Of a stretch of 64,000 bases of DNA, positions 1 to 12,100 are shown one piece after another. The stretch covers positions 62,001 to 126,000 of the forward strand of contig AZLU01000005.1 of assembly GCA_002224055.1 (NCBI GenBank), written 5' to 3'. This stretch comes from Pezizomycotina sp. ARF18. Its lineage: Eukaryota > Ascomycota. Each line of letters starts with the position of its first letter. The stretch's first letter is position 1. Made by a program: the position numbers and the translations under genes. The notes below the pieces were generated by a model, which was not told where the DNA came from, did no database searches, and saw only the letters and a list, made by a program, of their open reading frames with translations.

Positions 1-1841
1 AAACTCTTTGGCTTCTGGATGCATGGCAATCACCAAAGCCGGGAAGCGCTTCTTAACACTTGTCTCAAAGCCGTAGAATACTGCGCCTGGGACAAACCAA
101 AACGCTCCTGGTATCCCGGAACAGATCCCTCCAGTAAAAAATTGCCTGTCAAGGGAGCGCATTCCACCTACCTAGCGGAATGTGCCGTTCATCTGGGAAA
201 TATCCAGATACTTGAAAAATGTTTGAATCAGCCAAGGATAAATCCCGCCTCTTTCGTCAACTCGCCTTTCCCACCATGGCACAAGCAATCCGTAAATTCG
301 GTTTCGTTCGTGCGAGAAATACATTGTAAGTGAACTATTTCGGATATTATTACGATCGGGGATAGAGTGCTGATTGGTGCGGTTCCAGCTTGAACTTTAA
401 GCTTGTATTACAACCAGAGACTGAACATACGTACTACGATTTCCCAAGTTCAAGCATGGACAACAATGTCTCGGAGGTTGCAGACTTCGTCCTTAAATTC
501 TTAACTCTCTTGAAATCCACGGAGAAGGACATCGACGTTTTTAGATGCTGCTCGAGCAACATACCAAAGAATAACGGCAAGGTCAAGGCCTTGTCGCCCG
601 CCGAGTTACCAAGGGTCCAGGAATGGCTTGTCGGGTCAATCCTAGATTACTTAAAGACACTAAATACGTCAATACAAGTAAATAGCGAATGGACGAAATC
701 GACCGGCGTTAAATTGACAAATGCAATGAAGGCTTTAGGGGGTGTAGAGAGGTAAGTCAACTCAGGGTGTGCATCTTGAAGAGATATTTCTAACACCTAC
801 TGTAGTTTTGACCGCGAGGTACTCAGCTCTTGGGCGGAAAACACGATTTGCCTACCTGCGATAGTCGGCGCGGTCAGTGCATCCCAGGACGAAAGTGAAA
901 AATACTACCATTCTCTCAGCAGAGGGTTAGATGTCACAACAGCCAACCCGACCACTTTTGCCTCGCTTCTGGTACCTTTGAGAAGCCTATCTGCTGCCGA
1001 TCGTAGAGGTTACTCCTATAATGGCCATGCCGCAGCAGATGTTGAAGATTTGATTGACCCGGACGACCTCGTCTTCGTTTTAACGGTTTTAGAATTGTTC
1101 GACGACAACTTGAGGCAGGATCGGATTTATGATATCCTGTCGTCCCTGGTCGAGACGTGTTCTTTTAAATCATGCTTCGACCTCCGTTCCTCGACTAAGT
1201 ACACATCACCCGTGGACCGCACCCTTGCTGGGTTTTTCCTCCCGTTCGTCAAATCGGGCGTTGCGAGGCTTAGAGGAAGCGCGAAGTTCTCCGCTCTGTG
1301 TGGCAAAATACTGGTGAGATATGTATCGTCTTTCGTAGGATCGGATGTTCCGCCGCTGCTTGATCCCACATTAGTACCTGTAAAATTTAAATGTGTAGCG
1401 ATACTTGTGGGACTGCCGTGAATTGGACGCCTTTCTCGATGATGACCGTGAGGCCATGGCCGAGTTTCGCTACCATCAGAAGAGGAGACATCACATGGAG
1501 TCGCGTCTGAAGGCTTCGCTCAACAAGGGCCAAAACCACCATGGACTGTTGAAACGTTCAAAGACAGGTCACCACATGGTCTTATCGTAACCAAAATCAA
1601 TGGGATGGCGCTAAAGAGGAGGGCCGCATGGGACGAGCGTTGCCGGTTAGCAAGAGCTGAAATCGCTGGTTTGACGAATACTGGATCCCTAAATAGCCTT
1701 CTAGGGGAAGCGGAATACCGCGCGCTGGTCAATACTATTGGTTCTTTGGATCTTGTGAAGCCTACCAGCATCAAAGACAGCAGTCAAAAGAAGGCTTCAC
1801 AAGCCGCTTCGAAGAAGAGAAAGATTGAAAAATCAACATAA
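1..1841 (+). CDS. 2OG-Fe(II) oxygenase-family protein, paralogue A (C-terminal part, cut by window edge)
   Basis: Only the C-terminal helical half is inside the window; the oxygenase domain would lie to the left. It aligns with paralogues B and C through a YLAECAV block (about 170-190), an IRKFGF block (about 285-303), a Cys-rich CSD.C..CRELDAFL block (about 1392-1440) and a C-terminal GLTNTGSLNSLLGEAEY stretch. Two GT-AG introns are visible, 326-388 and 752-805, and the first sits where C has one. The frame changes at short homopolymers near 259 (AA), 1409 (GGG) and 1527 (GGG); in each case one extra base restores the family sequence, which suggests run shortening in the assembly. The stop is at 1839-1841. 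The role of this C-terminal region is unknown to me. In related fungal proteins it follows a prolyl-4-hydroxylase-like domain. Confidence 0.7.
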
Positions 1842-2351
1842 CGGAGTTTAGTTCGTGATTTAGCTTCATTGTATATCTCCTTTTCGTGTACGTGTAGCAG
1901 TTTTAAGAATAATCATGCATAATATTGACAACGACGACGAGTAGAATACTACTACTACTGGCATCTACTGGTGCTGCGGCTGCGGCTGATGATGATGATG
2001 ATGACGATGATAAGAATGATGACGGCGGTGATGTATTTTGAGTAGTGCGTGCTTTCGAGGAGATCGATCGCTGCGTTTTTTTTTAATTATTTTTATTTTA
2101 TTTTCTTTTACCATTTTAATACTCACTTTAGTTTATTTTAGTTTATTTTAGTTTGTTTTATTTTTATTTATTATTTATTTTATTATTTATTTATTATTCA
2201 TTTTATTATTCATTTTATTATTCATTGCCTTGTAAATACTTGGTATAACAAGAAAGGAATGAATGCATCTGCAAAACTTCAGCTCAGCTAGACCCCTCAC
2301 ATTAGAATATTCTTTCAATCGATCTTTCCTTCATGATCAATCCATCTCGAA
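1842..2351. repeat. AT-rich intergenic stretch with TTTTA-type simple repeats
   Basis: The space between the 3' ends of paralogue A and the GFA gene (convergent genes) holds a (GAT)n-like stretch near 1985-2015 and, from about 2077 to 2226, degenerate TTTTA, TTTAG and TTATTCATTTTA units. No open frame was found. It probably holds the two 3' UTRs and terminators. Confidence 0.7.
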
Positions 2352-3604
2352 CTAACTTGCATCTTCATCCCAGGCTTCCTTCAAGCCAGCAGCCAATCTA
2401 TCAACAAGCTCTCCTCTCTTCCTGGCATCACCAGCACTACTGACATATTTCACCTTCCAGTCGACCCAGTCGTCCCTCCTTGAACCCGTCGATTTGTCCT
2501 CCGGAATCCCAGAAATCAATCCCGCAGCTACATCTAGCATGTTGTGCCTGATCTTTGGATTACACCAGAAGACGTTCGCACCGCATGTCCTGCAGAAGCC
2601 CCTCGTTACGCCCGGCGAAGACTTGTAGATCTTGATGCCAAAAGGATACCCAGCCTCGCCTTTCTCGTTCTTCTCCTCAAGCCTCTGGAGCTCATTTTGT
2701 TCCGGCCACGGCGCCTCCTCGCCGACTTTATCGCCAGACGTCCGTACCAGCTTTATACACGACGTCGGGACGAAGATCCACTGCTGGATATCATTTCCGG
2801 CAATCCGGCGGCAAGAATCACAAACGCACGAAGAACCAAGAAATCGATCCCGCTTGGATTTATCGATCAGGGAGGGGCGAATCCACCAGGCGTCTTTTGC
2901 GGAGTTATGCGGTGGATCGAACGAATCCGTATCAGGGCAGCTCGCATGCGGTGGGTAGCAATCCTCGGATAAAGGCCTGCTGATGAGAAGATTCACGGAG
3001 CCGCAACGACATTTAGCCTCCAAGCGGTCATCATTCGATACTGGCTTCGGCACGAATCCAGCCATCTCTTTCGCTTCCTTTTCACCGACGGTATTCTTTC
3101 CCGGACAGTAGAAGGCGGGCACGGTTTCGAACGGAGGTTCATTCGCGTACTGCTTCAGCAGGCCACCATCGTTCGTGTCGTTCAGCCAGATGTGCTGCAA
3201 GAGCTTGTGCAACGTTTTGCCCTCCGGTAGCTCATCGACGTTTAGCTCCAGACATCCGCTGCAGGCATTCCACTCTTCTTCCACGTCGGGATTGTCGGAC
3301 TTATTGTCCGCTGCTCCGTAGTGGAGGATCAAGTGGCTTGAGCAGATGTTGCAGAAATATCTGGCGGCAATATCGCTCGTGGCGTAGCGAGATATCGTAT
3401 TCGGTGGGGACGTGGTATCGAACAGCGGCGTCTTACCAGGAAAAGCAACATTTGAGCAGAAATAGGTTCCGGTTACTTTCCGGCAGGCTGCGCAATGGCA
3501 CATCGTCTGTCTAAGGGCAGCCGAGAGACAGGCACTGATGCGGGGAACTCGTTTGCACCGCAGTAGCATCGCGAGGTGATGGTAATGTGTTGTTCGGGCA
3601 ACAT
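2352..3604 (-). CDS. Protein with two GFA/CENP-V (Mss4-like) zinc domains
   Basis: Two copies of the GFA (glutathione-dependent formaldehyde-activating enzyme-like, CENP-V) fold lie in a row. Domain 1 has RCYCGANEF, CHCAACRKVTG and CNICSSH. Domain 2 has KCRCGSVNL, CVCDSCRRIAG and CRTCGANVFWC. These Cys sets are the zinc ligands of the family. I take the ATG at 3602-3604 because the frame from there supplies the first Cys pair, which is missing from the longer frame that runs back to 3830. The two frames meet at the GGG run near 3514-3517 (CCC on the coding strand), where one more C joins ..VSRLPL to RQTMCHC. Family members bind small thiol adducts or act on unknown substrates. Formaldehyde activity cannot be claimed from sequence. 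About 417 residues, single exon, no signal peptide. It lies between two oxygenase paralogues with no obvious functional link. Confidence 0.75.
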
Positions 3605-4082
3605 CGGCACTGGTAAATATTAAAAATTTAGATACAGAGCCAGGAAATTCATAGCGAAGAAGTGGTTCGAGCTGACTCTTTTTATAGACTTTAAGTTCGC
3701 CGCGATATGGTGGAGATACGTCACGCTTTTTGCCCCGCGTTCGACCCGCGTTTCGGCTGCAGACCTCCGCTAATCCTCTCTGCAGATAACCACGCCGCTT
3801 CACGGGCACACGTGCGACCTGATTGATCAATTTGACAGCAACTTTCGGAGCTAGGGATGGCGAACGATGATCTATGAGTCAAAAACTGAAATTTTTGAGG
3901 TATTGAACGATCTTCAAGAATAGTTTCCATCGACTCGTGTTCTCAAATTTACGGTCAACAATGTATAGTTAATTTATCATACACAAGCTCGGAGATACCC
4001 GAAAAGCAGAGAAGCGAAAGAAAAAGAGAGAAAAGCTCCTCGAGAGGCCAAAAGCTATTACGAATACGGAAAGCAATTCCTA

Positions 4083-7000
4083 TCAAGTCAGATCAATCGT
4101 ATCAATCCCCCTCTTTCTCGATACACTGCCGGTTGCGTTTGCGTAGTTTGAGCTCAACACTGACGGCCTTTGTTCTGGAAGGCTTTGATCGTTATCTTCA
4201 AGTAAGCATATCTGCAACAATAGATATTGGAAATCGGCTTCTCCTAGCAAATCTCTTAACATCGCTTCATCCGCGACGCCGAATATTTCGCTTTTTGCAA
4301 CTAAGCAACGAGCATTCCACTCCGCTCTCAATTTTGAAAGCCTGCCCTTGAGACTTAATGATCCGTAAACCGTGCGGGGAACCAGTGGATATCGTCAGCA
4401 ACGTCAACACGGGCCAACGGCCGTCCACTGTGTTTGCTGACCGAATTAGCATATCCTCCATGTGTTTCCTATGAGCCTTAACGGCGCGGAAGGTATGTTC
4501 GTCTTGGTGCCGGTCGAGCAGGAATCGATTTAGGTCTTTGCACAGTGTACATGCGGCTCCGCAATTCCGTACCGGCTTTGGAAGTAGCGACAGGTCACCG
4601 GCGGGTGGCGGATTCCGCCCCACGTACAGCTGCACGAACGTAAACAGAATCCTCTTGCACATTTCGGAATACCAAAATGCTGTTTCGTCTTCGAGAGGGC
4701 CGTCTTGAGGACCGGCAGGAAGAAATTGGCACAAGTGATACCTTCATCATGTTGGAACGTCTGCGGCCCATAACGATGTGCTTTAGGTTTCGGAATGGAC
4801 AGTGGGACGGTCGCGCCGGGACATGTTTCCGCCACGGAGCAAAGCAAGGTGCTGAAACGGTCGAACCTTACTTTATCCTCCTGCCGCTCAAGGAGGGCGA
4901 GGATAAAGCTACATCATTCGGGTCGAGTTGATCATGGAAGTGCCATGCCGGGAGAGGAAAACCCGCCACCATGCCCCGGTTATTTTCGTGCTTCATAGGC
5001 GCACCGAGAAGCGGTTTAAGAGCGTTCGCGTCTTTAATCGAGTCTACACCCTTGCTGATTAAGTCATTTACCGGGAGGGTGTTGGCGTCCGCTGTAGGCG
5101 CTGTTATTGCTCCGATAAGGGAAGGGAAACAGATTGATACCTTCGACCACGTCTTCAGTATCTCGAAAAATCTGCAAAAGCTGGACAGTTAATCTCGAAG
5201 AAAAATAAACTAACGATAGCCATTAGAACTGATGCGGGTACTAACCGATCTGTTTCGTTCAACAGGCTCATCGATTCGGAAAGATTCCTTCCGAGTGTTC
5301 TGTTAAACGACCATCCCGTATACGATGCACACGCTTTCTCTGACCCTACCGTGGACTCAATGTCGGACAACATTTTCGAACGTAGCCACTCTTTAACCTT
5401 CGAAACTTCTTCCGGGCCGAATTCTGGGAGGCTATAATCTCGATTCCAGGTTTGTCCGGGTAGCACTGGAAGGCGAAGGGCCTGCCGTCTACAAATGGGA
5501 TAAAAGTGGGATAAACTCTAGCAGCTGTAGGATCGCTCGGTGCACGTGGTATGGGTCCAAGCCAGACTTATAGCTTGGGTGTGTAGCACTCATGAAGTCG
5601 GGTTCAAAATCTAGGCTGCAAGGGAATAAAATGAAAAGGAAGGATTAGAACGCCTCCATGTGTCCGTTATTCTTGGGCCTTCCGGAACAAACACTTACAA
5701 TGTCTTTCTGCAGTGATCGAAGCCGAATTTACGGATGGCGATAGCCACGGCAACTGCAATTTTCCGAAAAAGGCCCGATCGAGAATCTTCACCCCTTTGT
5801 TGAAACATTCCTTTAAGGATTCCTGAATCCTCTAAGAGGATGGAACACTCAGCAAGATATGATGATACTGGATCTTTGGTGTGAGTTCCCAGACTGGAGG
5901 ACTCGTAGAAGCTCCACCATCGGCAATTGTTGATAATTCGGTACACTGTTTTCGAAAGTTTCTCCATGGACGCTTCATCGTTGATTTCGATGAAGTCTTT
6001 GACCCCTTGCGAGACAAGAGCGATCAGGGAATCGCCTGACGACGGTAGAGAAACTATATCTTGAAACTCCTGGTCGAGATCGGAGGGGACAATAATCAAA
6101 GCCTATACAATAAATATCAGCATCGTCCCTATCCAACAATACAAATTGGACATACCGTTGTGTGTACCAATGTTGTGCCTCGCTTCCTTCATTCCCTGTC
6201 CACCCTTCTTCCTCCCATTTATCGGACAATCCTTATACAATTTTTGAAACCTTTCGTTCTCCTCGATCTTAACATTATTGCCGTCTCCAAGGAAGCGTCC
6301 AGTCTTAGCGTTGACGACGCATTTTATCGACTCTTCCTCGTCGCAAATATCTACGATGTCATGCGGACCGCTGCTGCTACCAAATCGCCCGTAGTACTCC
6401 TCCTCGTACCCTCCGGAGACGTACTTTACCATGTGCGCGATGTAAACGCCATATGGTACTTTCCGGCCGTGTGTGTCGCTGACCAGAAAATCGCCGAGGA
6501 TGCGATCTTTTCCTTTCAGCGCAGCTAATCCGGATTGTTTTATTGAGGCCTCGGAGTACTTATGCGAGAGCACGAAGACTAGCTTCTGCGGTTGGTTACC
6601 CGATTGCAGCAGTCCGCTCCATTCGTTTATTAAGCTATCGAAGGACTTATGCTTTTCTCTGCTGGGAGCTCGCTTAGAGAACGCGCCGGTGTCTTGGACT
6701 ACGAGGTTAAAGGTGACGGCTAGCCTGCAGCCGGATGTGACGGGGAGGACTTCGTGGTTACGTCGGTATACCAACCCGCGATCGAGTAGCCGTATTCGGA
6801 ACGCGATGCGGAGTCGAAGGCGACGTGGTCACCGTCGTGGTCTAGTGAGACAACGCCGCCGGTATGCTTGCTGGGAAGGCACAGGACTAAGGTTCCTAGC
6901 ATACCGGGCTCTTTTTCGGAGCTAGATGGATGATTCGTGAGTTACATTCCTTGCCCTGTGAACCTTTTTCTTTCTATACTTACTCCTTATGAGCTTTGAA

Positions 7001-7607
7001 AAAGCTACCAGGCTCATAAATCAGCAATTTATAAGGCTTCGCTTGAACCTTCCCCACAATCCCATCTCATTTGTTACGACGTCGACCTGTTTCTCCAGCC
7101 ACCTCCGAAACGAAGGGTTCTGGAATTCGAAATGCTGCGCGTCGATTTCTGATGTTTTTCTCACGCCGTCGTCGATGCGAGTCGTTTCTTTGTCACCGAA
7201 CGGAGACGGAATGCAGTATGGTGAGGTGATGATGTCCCGTTTGTCTCGCGTGGAGAGGGGCATTCCGATCGTGCCGTCGATGTCGGTTATGCTTAAGCCT
7301 GGGTTCGGTACGCCGGTATCCGGAGGGAAGTGGGAGACGCTTGCGAAGGCGGGTGCTTTGCCCAAAGCACATGTCTCCTGGTGGATGGCGGACATGGCGG
7401 TGAAAATTCTGGATCGAATTGATGACGGATCATCTTCGAAGTTCGATTCTGACGCTGCACTTTCGGCATCGTCGCTCGTTGCGCCGTGGTTTCCTTCCTC
7501 TTCCTCTTCCTCTTCCTCTTCCTCTTCTTCTTCCTCTCCGTCTTCTTCGTTTCTTCGTCAAATTCCTCTTCGCTCTCGTAGTCGTCGTAGTTATGATACC
7601 ATGCCAT
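4083..7607 (-). CDS. 2OG-Fe(II) oxygenase-family protein, paralogue B
   Basis: The start MAWYHNYDDYESEEEF (ATG 7605-7607) resembles that of paralogue C and is followed by a poly-Glu tract written by a GAA/GAG repeat (about 7500-7545). The prolyl-4-hydroxylase-like domain follows: PYKLLIYEPGSFFKAHK, then DSEK, GTLVLCLPSKHTGG, EYGYSIAGWYTDVTHEV and GCRLAVTFNLV. These give the HxD...H iron triad and the 2OG-binding Arg. Intron 6922-6983 splits the Asp codon of HxD. The rest holds the GNEG motif (near 6190), YLAECSI, IRKFGF, CTLCKDLNRFLL and FGVADEAMLRDLLGEA. A further intron is 5616-5698. Several frame changes occur at homopolymers, for example GGGG near 7045, where one more G links the frames. 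About 1,050 residues. The likely role is an intracellular hydroxylase with unknown substrate. Confidence 0.75.
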
Positions 7608-7971
7608 TTTTTCGACAATTTAGACTTCTGGGTAAATCAATAAGAGGGGAAAAAAATTGGAATTTTTTTTTTTTTTTTTTTTTCGTTCAAGAGAATATTG
7701 ATTGAATGGCTTCTTCAATAGCTTATCAGTTATCAGTTATCAGGCTGCGCCGGGTTCAACGAGGGAGCGGGACGCGTTGTTGACATTCTCTCCCAGGACT
7801 AGGGTTAGGTATTTCTGGTCACAATCGGCACGATTAACGGCTAATCCCAGCGACTCGGTTCCCGCTTCCGCAGCCTATAGGAAGAATTTGAAGGTAACCA
7901 AGCGAGATTGGGCTCAAGTTTGAGAAATGTGATAGCTCGTCCGAACATGACATCTTACATTTGGCTGCCGG

Positions 7972-8004
<33 letters not shown>

Positions 8005-8189
8005 GAAGTTATAGGTCCTTCCCCGCTACTGTTCGTTCAATCCCGGTTCAGCGATTAAAAGGATTCTCTTGTTCTTTTATTGATTAATTTGATAGCAACT
8101 TTCAGATACACTACGCTAAAACGTCATTAGGGATGGACGGAGTCGAACCGCCTATCAACCTTTGCGGCACTAAAAAAGGAATTTGCAAG
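7608..8189. other. Intergenic, promoter side of paralogue B
   Basis: No open frame was found. The stretch holds a T21 tract (7663-7683), three AGTTATC units (about 7722-7742) and an A27 tract (7972-7998). The segment near 8088-8140 resembles one at 3821-3865 in front of the GFA gene. Confidence 0.5.
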
Positions 8190-8546
8190 TACTTGATAAG
8201 CCCTCGCTCCTTTAGAATATACAAATACTCCTGCGGTGACGCGATCACGTCTCATTTATCCCTTTCTGAAAACGGCATGCCGATGGTGCCGATATCTGTT
8301 ACGTACAAGGCGGGGTTTGGGACGCTCGCGCCTGCGGAAGGTACAGGCGGAGGCGGGGGGTGCTTTACCGGAGGCCGTGAGGGATTCGTTGTGGATCGCT
8401 AACATTGCGGCGAAGATGCGGGAAGAGATGGAGGATGGGTCATCGTTAGTATGACCGGTGTCGGAGGCATTGTCATTGCTGTTGTCGCTCGTTGCTATTG
8501 CAGCATCTTCTATCGCCGCGCCGTCTGTATGACTTCTTCGCATCAT
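8190..8546 (-). pseudogene. Truncated 2OG oxygenase paralogue D (N-terminal exon only)
   Basis: The reverse strand reads DDPSSISSRIFAAMLAIHNE and ASGKAPPASA, matching DDPSSIRSRIFTAMSAIHQE and ALGKAPAFAS of paralogue B. After a frame change near 8325 it continues as PNPALYVTDIGTIGMPFSER, again the same block as B and C. It carries TGA where B has CGA (DK*DVIASP near 8245), a C-to-T change. Similarity stops abruptly after IASP at about 8238, so the whole oxygenase domain is absent. It is closer to B than to C and has the same orientation as B. It looks like a partial duplication of B that has decayed; there is no sign that it encodes a working protein. Confidence 0.7.
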
Positions 8547-9112
8547 CTTTTCGAACCTTTCCCTTCAGCACTGCAGTCCGATAAATTTTCAAATCCTATG
8601 GTTCTACGTTAAGAAACGCGAACCCAGGGACGTCAGAATTCTGGTACATATTGAACGTACGATTCCTTTTCCCTATGTCAAACTCTTCAGGGGACGTATT
8701 TTTTCCAATTTCCCCAATCCCGGTGTCGACCCCCATGCAGACGCCAACGGCTCATTCAGGCCAAAGATCCCGGCTTCCGCGGCCAATCAACACGGCGAGG
8801 AAATTAAAGTAGCTTCATCCAATGTTTATCTTTGTATTTTTGTGCTTTCCTTACATTCATATTTTATTGGTTACTTTCTTCCTACCGATCGAAAGCTATT
8901 GATGAAAACCTATAAAAAATTGAAGGTTTAATGCAATATCTTGGCGTGCAGTTGGTTAGCTTAGCGTCTTAGACTGCCTACGGCATATATCCCCGGGATT
9001 ATGTAAGCAGGCAGTTTGGGTGGGTACCATCGAAGCTGATTTCCTTCCTCTTCTACTTTATTTGTTCCACCTCGTACGAATCGAAGAGCGAAAATCCTCA
9101 ACTTTCAAAAGG
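8547..9112. other. Intergenic between fragment D and paralogue C
   Basis: No coding frame was seen. This divergent spacer should hold the promoter of paralogue C. Confidence 0.5.
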
Positions 9113-12100
9113 ATGTGGTACGATCCCTATAACAACAACTCCTCTAGTGAAGACGAGGATGACTTCCGAGACGATAGTTCGGACGCCCAGTTCCTGTATG
9201 AGATCACCCAAGAAGCTCTTTATCAGCCTTACACGTCCCACAACTTTCTCCCTGTAGCTTCCAGGGAGGATACTGCTTTGAAGCATGAGAGCGAATTCTC
9301 CGATCCCGAGATTCTTCACGTTCGCAACGACATCTTCTCTTGCATTAGTGATGTCCACCGAGAAAGTACGGTCTCCGGGAATATCCCGAGTTTCGCGTAC
9401 ACTGAGCACTTGGACGCGCTTCCTAACCCCGGTCTCCATATTTCGGGTATAGGGCTTATTAGCTTTCCGTTAACGCGACGCGACAAAACTGATATACTAG
9501 CATCTCCTTTGTGCTCTGCATCACCTTTTGGTATGGGCGAAGCTACGGTCGTCGATGACAATGTTCGCAAGTGTGTTCAGATCGACCACCAGCATTTCGA
9601 ATTCAAGAACCCGAAATTCTACGAATGGTTTAAAAAATGCTGTTAACGTCGCGAGGGATCGGCTGGGTATCGTGGGTGAGGTGGAAGCTCAGCCGTATAA
9701 GTTATTGCTGTACCAGGAAGGAAGCTCTTTCAAAGCACATAGAGAGTGAGTACTCATCTAGCTTTTACTCTTTGACGATCTTCCAGAAATTCATTAACAT
9801 CTCAAAATACCATCGCGACACGTGTTAACAAATTCTACTAGCTCAGAAAAAACCCCCGGAATGATGGGAACAGTTGTTCTTTGTCTCCCCAGCAAACACG
9901 AGGGGGGCACTGTTGTGCTTTCGCATGATGGACAACAGCGAAAATTCGACTCCAGTCCTACAAGCGAATACGGCTATTCCTTTGCGGCATGGTATACCGG
10001 TATTACTCACGAGGTCCTCACGGTCACGTCAGGTTGCAGAATGGCCGTTACCTTTAATCTGGTAGCGATCAGCCACGCTTCTTCGAACCTGAAGGATTGG
10101 GCAAACAAGCGCGATATGTTCAACTCCTTCATTAATAAATGGGACGGCCTCCTTGCCTCTCAGCTAAAAAACTACCAGTACCTACTCAAAGAGGATGCCT
10201 TAATGAGGAAGCTGGTCTTTGTCTTGTCGCACGAGTACTCCATGGCATCTCTTAAGCAGTCCGGCGTCTTGGCATTGAAGGGTAAGGATCGCACTCTTGG
10301 GGACTTCCTCTGCCAGTCGAGTGACCGGGAAACCTCGTTTGGGGTCTACATTGCTTACATAGAAAAGCATAAGATTCTCGACTACGATGATGTCCGTATG
10401 CACCATCCCCGACTGTGGGATTGGGCTTTTGACATTTCTGAGCGTAATCGTCCCCACGAGATCCAGCGCATTGATGAAAGCAAGGTGACTGTTAAATGTG
10501 TCATCGACCTTAGAACCGGGCCAATCTCGGCGAGTTAGACCATCTGGGTATTCCCCGCAGAGAACTTTTAGGTTCTGACCTCTTCGGTTTTAAGCCCGAT
10601 AAGTGGAAAGAAAGTGGGTTCGCGGGTAATGAGGGAGCTACGGCCAAGCATTGGCACAAGAAAACGGTATTTATATTCCCTTTATAGGATCTTGTGGAAT
10701 AGTACTATCATATGATTTTATGTCGTTGCTCACCGATCCCGCCTGGGCTTCAATGTCCTGAAAGAATCTGTATCGTTAACCTATTTTCTTGTAACAGGCG
10801 TTGATAATAGTTCCCCAAAGTTGCATCAGCATCTTTTTTGGGGTTCAACCAACCCAAAGCCGCCGCTGACGCGGTGAATACGCTTCTCAAGCAATCTGCG
10901 GAAATATATATCAACTCGCAAAGGAGCGAGAACGACAAGCAACTGCTTATGGAGATTTGCATGGAGGTAATCCGAAATTCTTCCTGGAGTATTGGAGCAA
11001 CCTCAAAAGACAAGCTTCGCCTCTCTCATGACAGTGAACATCCGGTATTCCTCGCCGAATGCGCCGTCTTAATGGACGACACTGCCATTCTAGCCCAAAT
11101 GTTTGAGAAGTCAAGCGAGAAGACCGGTTTTTTCAAGTTTTTAGCGGATGCCGAAATCGTGCAGCTAGCAATTGGGAAGTTCGGCTTTCAAAAAGCGAGG
11201 TCGACATTGTAAGTACAGCAAGCTCTATTCTGACCGAGCGATACCCAGGACTTGCAATACAATTACTCTTGAATGCTATCGATAGTCAATACCGCAATCA
11301 ATGAACTTTACTAATAATTTCCGACTTAGCCTGAACTTTGAGGTTGATATGAACCTCGGAGACAAGCGCAGTATCGCGATATTCGAGAAGTTTTGTCATG
11401 AGTTTGTATCTTCGCTCAGGGATGCGTTTAAAGAATACTCTTTTCGATGCCTTTCAACATTGTCCAATGATACACCCGAAGGCGCCTCTGAATGTCGCAA
11501 GATGAAATACCGTTCTTGCGACAACAGGAGCTGCAGGATCTTCTTGATTGGCTTAACCATTGCTTTTTGCCCCAAATTAACACACAGTTGAAGCTCCTCT
11601 TTACGCTTGACAATAGCTACACTAACCGACGCGAATGTCTTGGAGAAGAATATATGGGCCTGATCCAAACCTTCCATCTCGCCCGAAGTAAGTTCCCACA
11701 CTGTCATTAAGTAATGCACTGCTAATCTAAAGCGCGTGTTAGGGTTATTTCACTTCTCAAGGAATGGAAGGATTCTCTTCGGCGCATTGTCATCACCGTC
11801 AAATCGTATGAGCGGGCTCAGAATATAAGTTTAACCCAGGAGGAATGGGAAGATATGCGAACTATCCTCCATGAATCGCTCGACAACAATCTCCTCAAAG
11901 ATCAAGAAACCTTCATCAAAGCGATTTTAAGAAAGAGGGCCCTCGACTCGGAAACTACACTATCGACACAGGAAAAGAACGCGTGCACCTCAAAGGGGAC
12001 GAAATAGCTCATATTATACTTACTCTTGAAAAGCAGCAAGATGAAGCTCGACTAAACAAGCTGATATCACTTTTATCTTGCATGCTCAATACGGTTATCG

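Noticed and set aside
2544-2972. Plus-strand frames over the GFA gene
   Set aside because: Antisense to a gene with clear zinc-ligand motifs; composition is Arg-rich, as expected for a shadow.
7293-7607. Lys/Arg-rich basic protein on the minus strand
   Set aside because: It is the shifted frame of the poly-Glu tract at the start of oxygenase B.
9625-9650. TTTAAAAAA in oxygenase C as a programmed ribosomal frameshift site
   Set aside because: The needed shift is +1 and the run does not form a -1 slippery heptamer in the upstream frame. Similar single-base shifts occur at many other runs in unrelated genes, so run-length error is simpler.
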